From assembly GCA_026874595.1 (NCBI GenBank), contig CM049320.1, forward strand, positions 25,086,214-25,150,213: a stretch of 64,000 bases of DNA, given 5' to 3'. This document shows, piece by piece, positions 46,101 through 56,927 of the stretch. The first letter of the stretch is position 1. Each line of letters starts with the position of its first letter. The notes below the pieces were generated by a model. That model was not told the origin of the DNA. It did not search any database and saw only the letters and a list, made by a program, of their open reading frames with translations. The DNA comes from Sipunculus nudus (taxonomy: Eukaryota > Annelida > Sipuncula > Golfingiida > Sipunculidae). The position numbers and the translations under genes were made by a program.

Positions 46101-49100
46101 AGGACTTATTAAACTTATTATCTGTGAACTCGCAGGGAGCTGCAGAATTGGCGGAGAGTTTTCTAACGAGATGTACATTGCAAAATATGGGCGGGAAGGC
46201 GTGAAATTAATCTATTCAACCGATGCCATGTGCCACTGTTTAGGCCGTCCCTAAAAAAAAATTCTTTGTTGGGGCTATGATCCTTAAAATTAGTCTGATT
46301 GTGTCAAAATACGTGGAAGATCGTGCGCGAGAGGAGAATACCTGCCGGGGAAACGTAGGAACAGTTTCACAGATAATTACATATTTATTTGATATATGCA
46401 TATATTTGTCTGAATCGATTAATAATCGATCATCAGTCGGTTTGCTCAAACCGATGATCGATTATGAAAAAGGAACCGACTCCCACCACTAAAGGACACT
46501 ACGCAAAAAGGATTGTAGGTGGTGCCACCAGTCAATTATGAGTTGGAGAGATCCATGATCTATGGACATGTAAACTTTCAGCCCAATACATGGAGCCACT
46601 CCTGAGATATCGGCTGTTATCTAAAATACACCCACATTCGTATCACACAGAAAGGTTTGCTGGTGGTGCCACCTGTCTTTGTTAGGCAAAACAACACAGT
46701 TGAAAGAAAAACTATGCTGGATTTCAGGAAGATTGGTCCAAGGGTCTCTGAGGAGTTCTCTGGAAACCAACGAAGAGTTTTTGTAAAAAAAAATTGTAAA
46801 AATTAGAAAAATAAAGGCCACCACCAGTTTGCAGAACTGATGAAACACTCCATGACCAATATTCATGCAAAGAATCATGGTGTTCATCGCAGAAGTTATT
46901 CATATACTCTAGCTTTGTATCAATTTTTTATTTATTCTGAGGGGTACTTACGAGCTCCATAGCTCAGAGGATATGGGTACACCTAATTTCAGATTTCCAT
47001 AGAGACCTTCATGGACCTCCTTTGATGTTAAGTTAGAAGATTCCAGGTCCAGTGGTTAGGATTTGTGCCATATTAACAGATGACAGCTTCTTTGAAGGTA
47101 TCAAGAATAGAGAAAAAAATCGTAAAATTAAAAAGAAAGACAGGTGGCGCCACCAGGTGGTGCAAAGAATCATGGTGATCAAGGCAGTAGTTATTCAGAT
47201 ACTTGAGCTTTTGTATCAAATTTTTAATTATTCTGAGGGGTACTTACAAGCCCCATAGCTCCGTGGATAGAGTAACAGAAACCCAATTTCATGTTTTCAC
47301 AGAGACTTTTCATGGACCTCCCTGGTTGTCAAGTGAGAAAATTCCAGGTCCAGCAGTTACGATATGTGCCCTGTAAACAGATGACAGCTTCTTTGAAGTT
47401 ATCAGAAATAGAGTAAAATTTAAAAAAATAGAAAAAATACACGTGGCGCCACCAGTTTGCAGGAACTGATGGAACACTCAATGATCAATAATCATGCAAA
47501 AAATCAGGGTGATCAAGGCAGCAGTTATTCAGGTACTGAAGTTTTGTATCAATTTTTTTTTATTCTTGGGGGTATTTTCAGACCCATAGCTCGGGGAATA
47601 TGGGTAACTGAGAACTAATTTCAGGTTTCCAAGGAGATTTTTTAGGACCTCCCTGGATGTCAAGTTAGAAGATTCCAGGTCCAGAAGTTACGATTTGTGC
47701 CCTGTTAACGGACGGACGGCTGGACGGCCAAACGGCCAGACGGCCGGACAAACGGAAGACGGACGAAGAGTGATCGCTATAGCTCAGATGACTTTCAGTC
47801 AGTTGAGTTAAATATTTCGTATCACATGCCTTATTAACAGAGCACTTTTCACGCCACTTTCATGCGGCTCACTTTTCTGAGAGTAAAATATAAGTCAGCC
47901 CAAAATGGTGGCTTTTTATTTGTTTACGAAAACCTAACCCATAGGTAAATATCAGTGCGTACAGGCGAATCCGTTTATTTTTGCATGCATAAGGTAAGTT
48001 GTATTCAAAGGTGCCCATTCACCTTCCCTGTTGAAAAAGAATTCATGTGAAAACTGGCTTCCTCTTTGCATAAATTAATGATTTTAGCTTGTTTTGGTTA
48101 TGCAACGTTCTTATTACGTCGTTGTGAAGGATGAATGAACGTGTTTGTTAACACAGCTTTTTTGACAAAAGGGAAAACATGTAACCTTAGGTGGTAAGTT
48201 CATATTTTCGGAGGTAGATCAGTCACTATTTTCAAAGCTCTGGCTTATCTGACTTGCCGCCAGATGCCCTTGTTGAATTTATTTGATTATTTTGGCGGCT
48301 CACTCCCCATATATCATAAACACATTTCCCGGCCTTTCTTTGTGTAAGCTCTGAGGGATTACCTTTATAAAGCTCAGATAGGTGATTAGGCTACCTCAAG
48401 GATAATTCAGTACGACTGAGTGAGGATAAAGGTAGAGCATGATATGTTAATATTAAGATATCAGGATTTATATGCACGGGGTAAGGTATTATCCAGCGGT
48501 CATAAAATGTTATCAGGATATCAGATTTCTTCAGTTCTAGCGAGATTTCACCATTATGCTATTGAGGAACCGGCAGGGTTCGAACCAAGGACCTTAAGCA
48601 CCGAGGTCTAACGCCTTTACCACCAGGTTACGTCCTACCCCTGCATGAGGTAAGTTTAGCTACCATATGACCTAAACTTTCAAGCGAATTATAACGTCTT
48701 GCGACACGGTAAACTGGACAGCAATCAGTGCGATAGCAAATTTAGGGTTTTTAATACACCGATTTAGGGTTTTGTAAAGCTAACTACACCAGGACACAAA
48801 TCTTACTACTTCGAGAATAAAATAAACCGGATTAGTGTAAACTGATGTAGAAGCTAGCCCAGTCGGACACGGCCTATACTTTGTTCAATAAAGCTGTGTC
48901 CACCTGTTTTTTTTTCAAAAAAACTTAATGTTTAATTTTTGCAACAAAAAAAGATATTGCCTTTTATTGGAATCAAGAATTTTACAATAAATCTCTAGTC
49001 TATGTATCACAACGTTTTTATTCTTTACAATGATTTGACAGACTAAATGTATCCTTGATAGGGGAGCCATCTTTGATTTAGCTGGTTATATTTTTTAGAG

Positions 49101-49794
49101 TGTTTACATTATCCAATCAGCAGCTGTTAGCTGAGGTTGGTTTTGCATGTGTGATGACCTTCATCGGCATAAGAATTTTTTTTTTACATTTTTTTTTCTT
49201 TTATAAGTAACCTATCATGAAAGTGTTTTTACATTCCATTTTGATTCGAGAACATCACTGTTTGTTCAAATACATGTAGAATATTTGAGGGTATTTCTCT
49301 TTAAATTGAAATAAAAGTGGTTTAATGGTCAAAGATCACCTTGCTTTTTAAGGGTATACATTATTTTCTAGAATCAATTGTAGGGAAAACTGGGAGGTTC
49401 CTTGTATTAATAATTCATACGTAAGATTTTTTTTTTCTAAAAGCGAATGCGTATAATTAATATATGGAAGTGCCCAATTGACTCATTTTGCTCTTGCTGT
49501 TTGCACAGTTAACATTACCTATTTTTTTATTTCGCTCCTGTATGGCTTAAATTACCTTCACATTCAATACTTGGTACTAAGTGAAACTCAGCCAAACATT
49601 AAAATCCTAAAAATCCACAAAAGGCGGTCCCATTATGGCAAGTCATCTCGAGGGTAGCTAATAAAACATGATAAATCGTCTAACATGATTCTTACTCTAT
49701 TTGCAGTTGATTTTGATTCTGTGAACTTACCAGCATTGGAGTATGACAGCCAGAAGGCCATCATGGTAGTAGTGAAGAGTTTCCAAGAGAACAT
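37126..49794 (-). CDS. Secreted protein with three compact C-type-lectin-like domains and a Thr/Ser-rich repeat tail (566 aa)
   Basis: CDS join on the minus strand: 49794-49731, 44344-44144, 43706-43590, 42200-41994, 41611-41495, 40412-40206, 38882-38775, 37805-37126 (1,701 nt with stop). All seven introns are phase 1. Order: a 21-residue signal peptide; three C-type-lectin-like domains (CTLDs), each of two exons; a 227-residue tail. Each CTLD shows CPxGW, a second cysteine (CYYLG, CYHVV, CYHLG), a third cysteine in the first helix, a W-I/T-x-G strand, then C ... C ... C-K/Q-K. Six cysteines match the long-form CTLD disulfide set. The EPN/QPD and WND motifs and the long loop are missing, so classical calcium-dependent sugar binding is unlikely. 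Several NxS/T glycosylation sequons are present. No transmembrane segment follows, so the product is probably secreted. Exon 1 is 5.4 kb away and is joined on phase and signal-peptide logic only. Confidence 0.75.
37260..37690 (-). repeat. 42-bp coding minisatellite in the tail exon
   Basis: Roughly ten imperfect copies. On the plus strand the unit reads tgatGCCTCAGCAGTTTGTTC... followed by GTNGNCTNGGTGGCCAGG. The same unit is found in the degraded copy at 51.5 kb. Confidence 0.85.
38557..38596 (+). repeat. (GA)n microsatellite in the last intron of the CTLD gene
   Basis: GA tract; the paralogous block has TATA(GA)n at 52,441-52,513. Confidence 0.95.
38775..38882 (-). CDS. CTLD 3, second-half exon
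   Basis: The acceptor is CATTGTAG|ATGAGAG and the donor CATCAG|GTAATT. It encodes DESECKVFLV, NKWFLIKCNEKMLFVCKK and EMQPTS. The spacing C ... WxxxxC ... FVCK is the usual C-terminal end of a CTLD. It is 108 nt, phase 1 at both ends. Confidence 0.83.
40206..40412 (-). CDS. CTLD 3, first-half exon
   Basis: The acceptor is ATCGCCAG|ATTCTTG and the donor CTTG|GTAAGCC. It encodes DSCPNGWKENKGSCYHLGG, then ANWSVAQNYC, HLLNVSADADKEWI and the strand SWTGLTVDQLG. It is 207 nt, phase 1 to phase 1, with sequons NWS and NVS. Confidence 0.85.
41495..41611 (-). CDS. CTLD 2, second-half exon
   Basis: It encodes QKCAVLHFGNDS, VLRKCNLTFWFLCQKK and ASETG, the final cysteines of the domain. The acceptor TATTTAAG|AAAACC was chosen because it is the one that keeps phase 1 without a stop and gives 117 nt, equal to the CTLD 1 exon. 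The nearer AG at ACACAG is out of frame. The donor is AACAG|GTAAAG. Confidence 0.72.
41994..42200 (-). CDS. CTLD 2, first-half exon
   Basis: The acceptor is TTGACAG|AAAGATG and the donor TTTG|GTAAGCC. It encodes ERCPVGWKIRTNTGTCYHVV, then WATWIEAQTHC, LIMGNSTEENKWI and the strand HIWIEGSVFG. It is 207 nt, the same length as the equivalent exon of CTLD 3. Confidence 0.85.
42520..43120 (+). repeat. 232-266-bp tandem repeat, about 2.5 units
   Basis: TAGAAAAGCAAGCTT recurs at 42,571, 42,803 and 43,069. GGTGGCGGTAATTGACTA then TTACTTCAAACCACCATTCA recurs twice. It lies in the intron between CTLD 1 and CTLD 2, just 5' of the segmental duplication boundary. Confidence 0.85.
43590..43706 (-). CDS. 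CTLD 1, second-half exon
   Basis: The acceptor is ACCTGCAG|TTGAAG and the donor AACG|GTAGAG. It encodes VEGKCIAMLF ... FLDHCNATKVSVCKKR, the last three cysteines of the domain. It is 117 nt, phase 1 to phase 1, the same length as the equivalent exon of CTLD 2. Confidence 0.82.
44144..44344 (-). CDS. CTLD 1, first-half exon
   Basis: The acceptor is ATTGCCAG|ATGTATG and the donor TTCAG|GTAAGC. It encodes DVCPEGWRYLEWYCYYLG, then helix residues with the third cysteine (KECSRQ), LLNVSS, and the strand KAWIDGSASG. It is 201 nt, phase 1 to phase 1. Glycosylation sequons NRS, NVS and NIT are visible. Confidence 0.85.
45040..45850 (+). repeat. 277-bp tandem array, about three units, in intron 1
   Basis: TTTACGAGAAAACTCTCCAA-type starts lie at 45,051, 45,328 and 45,604. 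Each is followed by CCAATACCTTGAACCA, GAGCAATTTTCACCCAAA and GGAGGAGT(C/T)TAAGAT. Confidence 0.85.
45853..46491. mobile_element. hAT-like element (639 bp) with an 8-bp target duplication
   Basis: The ends TAGTGGTGGG and CCCACCACTA are perfect 10-bp inverted repeats. The flanks ATGGACAC (45,845-45,852) and AAGGACAC (46,492-46,499) match at 7 of 8. Subterminal CCGATCATCGA/TCGATCATC phrases are also inverted. No transposase frame is visible. Confidence 0.8.
46500..47775 (+). repeat. 295-334-bp tandem array in intron 1
   Basis: AATCATGGTGATCAAGGCAG-type phrases lie at 46,873, 47,168 and 47,502, with GGTGGCGCCACCAG and GATTCCAGGTCCAG in each unit. It ends in a GGACGGCTGGACGGCCAAAC-type G/C-rich tail. 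Confidence 0.85.
48565..48636 (-). tRNA. tRNA-like relic (Ser/Leu-type arms), probably a SINE head
   Basis: The minus strand has an A-box-like TAACCTGGTGGTAAAGG (48,630-48,614), a GACCT/AGGTC anticodon-arm-like stem, and a B box GGTTCGAACCC. The acceptor stem does not pair and the anticodon loop is too long, so it is not a working tRNA. It lies in intron 1 of the CTLD gene. Confidence 0.45.
49731..49794 (-). CDS. Signal-peptide exon of the CTLD gene
   Basis: The ATG at 49794-49792 opens a 21-residue signal sequence beginning MFSWKLFTTTMMAFW and ending SYSNA, followed by a strong GCTG|GTAAGT donor in phase 1. A short basic start, a hydrophobic core and small residues before the predicted cut fit a signal peptide. 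The phase matches the first CTLD exon, and the reading joins as NA|DVCPEGW. No competing signal exon is seen between here and 44.3 kb. An mRNA would be needed to prove the splice. Confidence 0.65.
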
Positions 49795-50584
49795 CTTTGA
49801 GTCCTTTGTTTAACGGTGGATTTTGCGTATCCCGTGTCCTCTGTCTGCCTTTGTGTAGTGTGGTTTACTCTTAAAATGAAAGTGAATGAAATAGGTTTTT
49901 GACACGTTCACTTCGGCACCGTCCAAATTGTATGTATAGTTTATAACTCCTGGGACACGGAGAATGTTTTGTTTGAACAATTCACTATTGAGGGGATAAA
50001 AATATCATTGTATCTTCTCTGTTTGTATATATTAAATATGTTAACCATTTAACAGATCAGTGCTATAATACTGTGACACACATTCACGATCACACCCTTC
50101 CAGCCAACAGTCTTTTATATATCCGTAACGCATGTGTTAATGAAGTATTTGCATGAGCTTTCATAGTTAAAGTACTCTAGGATAAACGTGTAATTTATTG
50201 TTGTATGAAAATAAATTGATCTTCATGGTTTCATGGATAGAAATACTGAATTTCCGCAGCAAAGCGTATATAGCAGGTACATGGGATGATACCATACAGA
50301 GAGCTTTCACAAAAACATGCAACACCACAAGATGTTCCAAAGCCATGGGCTTTTATTAATTCATAAGCTGTGTCGTTGAGATTTTATGCATGTAAAACTT
50401 GAAATAAAATAGCGTCAATCATATTTAGGTCAATATGTCTTCTAAAAACGATATGCTTATACATGAACATATAATTAATTAGTTAACTTGAAGTATCAGT
50501 TAACTCAAAGATTTAATATACGTCTGGCCGATCCGAAGTTAAAACGTAAAGACACTACCCTCAGTTAAAAAAAGTACGAGTATC

Positions 50585-50920
50585 AGTAGCGGCCATCATG
50601 GTCCAGGAATATAGCAGGAGCCTCAAAAATGGAAGATAGTGAGTTTAAATCTCAGCCTTGGCGATGAAATTTCTGATCCAGGATGACCTATCTGTAGACT
50701 TAAAGGGAAGGCCGTGCAATACTGCAGAGTTTCACTAACAAACGATTGCGACTTTCAGGGTCACTCACTCATAATTAAAACCTTAGTGCAGTTGTGAGCG
50801 AGCCTGGATAACATCAGGATATGCAATGACCTGTCATATAGTCCTAAATAGCATTCCGCAGATGTACATAATTAAACCTAGCATCAATATGTGCATGCAG
50901 TTAACTCCCACATTAAAAAA
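50585..50920 (+). mobile_element. tRNA-derived SINE, copy 3 (diverged)
   Basis: Shares GAGTTTAAATCTCAGCCTTG, TCTGTAGACTTAAAGGGAAG, GCCTGGATAACATCAGGATA and GACCTGTCATATAGTCCTAA with copies 1 and 2. It sits 0.8 kb 5' of the signal-peptide exon of the CTLD gene. Confidence 0.65.
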
Positions 50921-51519
50921 AAAGAATAAAATATTATATGCAACGGCGGATTCTTGATTAAGTGAGGGATTAACTTAACCCCTGAAGATGTAATGCCCCT
51001 AAAGTAGTTAACATCTCCCGGAAGGTATATGAGAGTCTAAAAATATGAAACCACTGAAAATATGATAACAATTAATTACTCGCAGAACGGGGTACACTGG
51101 CCCGGATATATTATATATGACGTAATGGAAGAGATAAAGTTTGGATCATCGGTACATACATATAATATTCAGTCTCCAAACATCTCATTCATGGTTGCTC
51201 GACCTGTTATGAACGGCAGAAAAAGTGCTTATCGACTTGTTACAAGGAGTTTGTTTCATTTTTTGTTGATCTCCGCTACATAATAAAGCAATGACAATTA
51301 GAAAGAACATTTGCATAGAAAAATGTTTATTGTTAAATTGTAAAAAAAAAATATTTGTTAAATATATACACCATGCAAGCTTTATAAAATATTTAATTCA
51401 TTATATTTGAATATAAATATAATCTACATTGCGGTGCTAACATCTGTTCTGCCAAATTTTACACCTTTATTTTCATATCTCTCGGCTAATAACATGCAGG
51501 TAACACGAATCGGATCGCC

Positions 51520-51960
51520 ATTAGGTTCAGCAGTATGGCTGGCCAGGGTTGATGCCTCAGCAGTTTGTTCAGTAGTCTGGCTGGCCAGGGTTGATGCCTC
51601 AGCAGTTTGTTCAGTATCCTGGATGGCCATGGTTGATGCCTCAGCAGTTTGTTCAGTAGTCTTGGTGGCAAGGATTGATGCCTCAACAGTTTGTTTAGTT
51701 GTCTGGGTGGCCAGGATTGATCCCTCAGCAGTTTGTTAAGTATCCTGGATGGCCATGGTTGATGCCTCAGCAGTTTGTTTAGTAGTCAGGGAGGCCATGG
51801 TTGATGCCTCAGCAGTTTGTTCAGTAGTCTTGGTGGCCAGGATTAATGCCTAAACAGTTTGTTCAGTATCCTGGGTGGACAGGGTTGATGCCTCAGCAGT
51901 TTGTTCAGTTATCTGGGTGGCCAGGGTTGATGCCTTAGCATTTTGTTAAGTAGTCTTAGT
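51520..51960 (-). pseudogene. Pseudogene tail: 42-bp repeats with nonsense codons
   Basis: About ten 42-bp units encoding TEQTAEASTLASQT-like residues. Minus-strand stops replace sense codons at 51948-51946 (TAA for GAA), 51852-51850 (TAG for GAG) and 51738-51736 (TAA for GAA). Confidence 0.85.
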
Positions 51961-52442
51961 TTTCAGGGTTCCTTCAGCATGTGGGACAGCATGTGGACAC
52001 CCTTTCGACTGAGATGCCGACTGTATGGAGGTCATAAATGGAATATACAAAAAAGGAGGAGAAATATAGGACTGTCAAAAATCGCTCACATTAGAGAGGT
52101 GCCAACACTATACGGAGATGCTCTTCTTGATAGATTCTACTGTAGTATTTTTTTATATATGGTTGGAACCCGGATTGAAAAGGCACAGTGACAAAAAATT
52201 GTAAATTAAAGTCATCAAGTGTAAAATACTAGACGTCCCATGTTATCCCCGATGCGAATTGTTTTCTCTTTCAAAACGGAATTTAATTCCTTTGGTGTTA
52301 TTTATTAATTCTGCACTACAGGTTTCCTTATATATAAAAAATTTGTCCACAATTTTCTGTCTTGATTAGAATTAGCGTTTGTAAAAGTTTTATTTCTAAT
52401 GAAGCATCCGATAATAATAATCATAATACTCATAAAACATAT

Positions 52443-52513
<71 letters not shown>

Positions 52514-52745
52514 TAATGGCATATATGACTATTTTTAAAGGCAGAATCGCATACATAATGAAAATATTTGTTTTATTTGTTTTCAGAACGTAGTTCTGTA
52601 GATTATCAGGAATGGAATCTTTTTGGAAGAAAAATAAGTTAATAATGTTCGTTGATGTACAAATATTTTCGTAAATTTGATTTGTGTGATTTTGTATCAA
52701 TAAATTCAGCATCAATTGAAAAAAAAACCCCTGAAGTGGTTTGTA

Positions 52746-52843
52746 TCATTTTTTTTTTTTGCACACGAACTGCATGATCTCCGTGCAGTGGTTCACGTAC
52801 AATCTACCATTCTTTGCCCTAAAGGCGTTGCATTCACACTCAT
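52746..52843 (-). pseudogene. Pseudogene CTLD 3 second-half exon
   Basis: The acceptor TTTATAG|ATGAGTG is kept. It encodes DECECNAFRAKNGRLY, HCTEIMQFVCKKKK, then TGA. The run of 12 A after FVC suggests slippage that removed the donor and introduced a stop. Confidence 0.75.
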
Positions 52844-52893
52844 CTATAAAGTAATCGTATAGCAGTGAATTTTACATGTTTTCGGCATAATCA

Positions 52894-52901
52894 ATCTTTC
52901 T

Positions 52902-52957
<56 letters not shown>
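52894..52957 (+). repeat. (TA)n(TG)n microsatellite
   Basis: A TA tract to about 52,938, then TG dinucleotides. Confidence 0.95.
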
Positions 52958-52958
<1 letters not shown>

Positions 52959-54475
52959 ATAAGTGTAAATAGAAAAAAAACGATCTTCCACTGTCAATGA
53001 ATGATAGAATATAAACTTTTTTTACAGTGTTTGTTTTCTGGATATTCCCAATCATGTATTTGTGTGTTTGTTTGTAAGTTTGTTTACAATATAACTCCTA
53101 CACTCACATAAGGAATCTCATGAAATTTTAAGGGCATTTTGGGAATGAGTAAATAAAAAATCGATAAGATTTTGGTGTGGATCCGGCACAATAACCTTTT
53201 CCAGAAACATCTTTTTTTAATTTCCACAAATTTACAATCACTTATGCATGAATAACCTTGGAGTATGGGAAGAATAAATGATTGGCAGAGGCTTGTTTCT
53301 TAGACTGAATATTATTTAACTAAGTCTTGACGACTAGAGATGTAATAAATCCTATACTCGTCTGATTAAAACACGTCAATTTCCCAAATTAAAAACACAA
53401 CTGATATTTTAGTTCTCTCTAGGTATTCGAAGATCTTATAAACTAAAAGGGTTGGGTTTCAAAAGAAGAGGAAATTGGTGAGCGATGAAATTATTTAGGC
53501 TTTCATCGTACTGTGACAGCAAAATGCAAGGTATGTTTTTATTAAACACAAAGAAGCCTGATATATGTTATTCCTTAAAGCGGCATATTCCGAAATTTAA
53601 CATCTTTAAACTAAAGATAATCCCTTGACCATTTCATAAACATAGACCAGACCCCGAGGTAACCCGATTCTTTTGTTTATATACTCGCGCTTATAAGATA
53701 TTTGTGCCGCCGAACAAAACCAAACACATTCAACGAGGACATCTAGCGCTTAGTCAGATGAACCCAGAGTTTGGCAAAAGGCTTTTATATGTGCAGCTTG
53801 TGTACTTCCGCACATATAATACCAACCCCCTTCAGTTACAAGTTTAATTATTGTTTGTAAACATGGGCGTATGTACCGTATCAGCTTGTACAAAAAAAGG
53901 GCTAAACTTCCAACACAGAGGCATTATAAGAATCGTTCTAGGTAAGAATAACCTCAGCTCGTTATTAGCTACACAGAGTAAGCCAAAAATCACACAGAAA
54001 TGACGGGAAAAAGGGACTTGAATAGCTAGCTTTAAGAAGGCCATCCAGCACACTGAAGTATGAGAAGAAAGCCTAAGTAGATGCAATGCTATTTTTTTCC
54101 CTTTTTTTAATCATATGGACTAATTACCTTTTCATGAAACAAAAGATGATTTAGCAGTTTTCTATGGACCATTTCATTCTTACAAGCCTCAAGCAGATAC
54201 CCTACAGAGACTTTGGGTCAGAGACTTTGTTTCATCGCGCCTATTTCAGGAATAATGAACTAGCCTGCATGTGTTCACTCGCCGTCTGAACAAGTATTCA
54301 TGCTTAATAAATAGGGGCTGATTTAAGTGATTGTATGTGTTTGGTCAGCTTCTTAACCGTACAATAGCAAACATTTGGCATTAAATAGTACACAGGAGTT
54401 ATTTGATTGATTCAACTGCCTTGATAATTTTTCATGAAATAGACACTAGAGTGACTCGTTTAATCAAGGTCTCAG

Positions 54476-54540
54476 ATGACATATAGGCATGTCCTTTCAT
54501 ATGATAACAGCTGCCGTTGTTATCTTACCAGCCAGTTACA
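54476..54540 (-). pseudogene. Pseudogene CTLD 3 first-half fragment
   Basis: The minus strand reads VTGW-stop-DNNGSCYHMKGHAY, against PNGWKENKGSCYHLGGHAN in the intact gene. The in-frame TAA and loss of the downstream helix make it non-functional. Confidence 0.75.
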
Positions 54541-55892
54541 AAAGTAATAGCCTGTACTGCTGTATTGAGATGAACTTGGGTATGTTATTTATTGTAGTCA
54601 TGACAAAATGTAAACCGAGCAAAACGTCCTTAAGTAATAATTATAAACATTCTTTCTTTAAAAAAAAATGATTATACCAGAAGGAGAAGCGAAATGTTTC
54701 TGTAGGACCACACAAGGCAGCTCTGATAAATAGCCATGCGCTAAACACACGTGCAAACCTGCGTGATACCTGCTGAGACATTAGCGTTTTGAAATACGCC
54801 CTGCGTTATTTTATTTTTATATTTTCCGGAAAACTGACATGGGGTGGGGGATGGGTGCCGGCGGCTGGCTCTGGTGCACGATAGCGGCCGGTGAATAATA
54901 GCCCTTTACAGTTTGTTTTTGTTTGATGGTTGGGAGGCCAGTGTCCGTCCTATATGGCACCTGTTTTCGTTTAACGAGCACATTGCGAGAACCTTTGTCT
55001 TGGGGCTATTAACGGCCCTCTCTGAATGTTGTGTAGGTTAAATACTGCACTTTTTACCGAGTTTTAGGCCAACATTCTTTTACTCATATCTGACATGTTT
55101 GTTAAATTTAGGGATTGTATTGAACGCAATCAATCGCTGACGATTAAAGAATAACAGAAAATCAGTGATCGCTGTATTACTTTAAACCAAACTGATCCTG
55201 TTATCTTAAATCCGATTTATAGTTATCACCTTCGAGTGTCAGCAAAGGATATTTCCATATGCATCTTATATCTGTTTGAGATGCACCTACAGAACAACAT
55301 CACAAAAATAAACAAAACATACCATATATATATCATTAAACTAAAGTGTTTTTCATTTCCTCAAAGGTAATTTATATTTTCTGAACTCAATCATACATGG
55401 AGCCATCCCACAGTACTGAGAATAAGCCAAAGGCATTGTGGACACCGTAGATTAATGCGAAACTGTATAAAAACTTGCATGATGAAGTATGAATAGAGTT
55501 TAAAAGAAAAATATTTAAAAAAAACTATAAAAGTATAAATTAATGTTAAAACCCACAACTCTCAAATAAATCTAACTATATAGGACACTTCTACACAAGG
55601 TTCAGATATGTTTGCGGTTTTACTGTAAGTTACTAGAGTCAACTGTATTTTATCTTTCCACTCAGTATATCATATATTGTCGAATTGACGAGATAAAATG
55701 TTAAAAATGTGAAAATTGTTGAAGCAATCACATCTCTGTTTTAATTATACATATAAAAAACCTTAATCACCCTCTCAAAGATGCTAATTTGCACCTAAAA
55801 AGTATGGGCAAGTATGTACACATCGTATTTTCAAAAAAGTATGAACATTCATCGAGAAAGAACCTTATAAAAATACAAATGTTGAGTACTTT

Positions 55893-55990
55893 ACATGATT
55901 CATCAGCCTTTTTTGGCACAAGAACCAATTCTCAGAGAAGCTTTTATTTGAGAACGCCACTGTAATATTCCAGATATTTAGGGTTCTGTA
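55893..55990 (-). pseudogene. Pseudogene CTLD 2 second-half fragment
   Basis: The minus strand reads NWFLCQKRLMNHV before a GTAAAG donor-like site. This matches TFWFLCQKKASET plus GTAAAG in the intact gene. Upstream residues have diverged. Confidence 0.65.
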
Positions 55991-56448
55991 TCTTCCCTGA
56001 TGGTGGCCTTAATAATGAACCTGAATTAATCAAATAAAAAATTATTATACGAACAGCACTGCATTGGTAGCTGCTTTAATATTGTATCATTTTTTAAAAT
56101 AAAAACGCATAGAATCTTGAAAAATTACATCATTGTATTTTTTGCAGGATATCAAAAACATGTCAATGACAGGAAGTGCGCTTGATGTTGTTTAATGTTT
56201 GAGCATTCATAGGTAACCGTCAAATACACACGTCATTAATTGCTGATGAAGACCGACACTGAATCCTTGCTAGCTTAATATAGGCATTATAGTGAAAACC
56301 TTGGTCAATGTCTTATTAAATGTTATTATTTTATTTCTGCTTTAGATCATGCAGAAAATTCACATGAATTCACAAGATACGTTCAATATAGATTGCATTT
56401 TCTTTGTCGCCATATGAACAAACAAATCCAGTGTAATACGGCTTACTA

Positions 56449-56628
56449 GGGCCAGGATCTTCTATCCATAGAATGCCTTTTATGTGTAGCAATCCGGTCC
56501 AAACCGACTCGTTCTCTTCCACTGAATAACCCAAAATCGGTTAACTATGGAGATCGCTGCAAAGCGTCTGTAATTCTGACTCAGTAGCCCATCCCACGCC
56601 GATTTTCCCAGCCACCCAGGCATTTATT
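56449..56628 (-). pseudogene. Pseudogene CTLD 2 first-half fragment
   Basis: Alignable at the nucleotide level to 41994-42200 (GTAAGC donor side, WATE-like segment, GW start) but with about 27 nt missing across the second cysteine, plus other changes. Confidence 0.65.
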
Positions 56629-56858
56629 TGTCGATTGGAAAACTTTAAGATGTACTTCCCAAGTAACACCAAGCTTAAATGTTTAAGATTAAAGTTTTTG
56701 GCATTCAACGATAAGTTGTCATTGCCTTATCTTTGATCGTTTAATATTATGATAATGTCAGAATGAGAAACAAGTCTTTTCTTGGTAGATCATACCCGAA
56801 TTTGGTCGGAATTTGACAGTAAATGACCAGTGCAAATGTACTGAAAGAACTTACACAC

Positions 56859-56869
56859 AGTTATATATA

Positions 56870-56922
<53 letters not shown>
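56859..56922 (+). repeat. (TA)n microsatellite at the duplication edge
   Basis: TA dinucleotides with one TTTA break, starting where similarity to 42.47 kb ends. Confidence 0.95.

Positions 56923-56927
<5 letters not shown>

Larger units (their letters stand above)
51520..56640 (-). pseudogene. Degraded duplicate of the CTLD gene (CTLD 2, CTLD 3 and repeat tail)
   Basis: The exons lie in the same order and strand as 37.1-42.2 kb, offset by about 14.1-14.4 kb. Remnants are CTLD 2 first half (about 56,449-56,628), CTLD 2 second half (about 55,893-55,990), CTLD 3 first half (about 54,476-54,540), CTLD 3 second half (52,746-52,843) and the 42-bp repeat tail (51,520-51,960). Defects: a ~27-nt deletion removes the CYHVV segment of CTLD 2; VTGW is followed directly by TAA in CTLD 3 first half; the rest of that exon is lost; three nonsense codons interrupt the tail. 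Intronic sequence is duplicated too, so this is a segmental duplication and not a retrocopy. No signal-peptide or CTLD 1 remnant was found above 56.9 kb. Confidence 0.8.
51520..56860 (+). repeat. Segmental duplication, degraded block
   Basis: Partner of 37,200-42,470. The right boundary coincides with a (TA)n tract at 56,859-56,922. Confidence 0.8.

Noticed and set aside
48565-48636. Functional tRNA gene
   Set aside because: A and B boxes are good, but the acceptor stem and anticodon loop do not form, so it is listed only as a relic.
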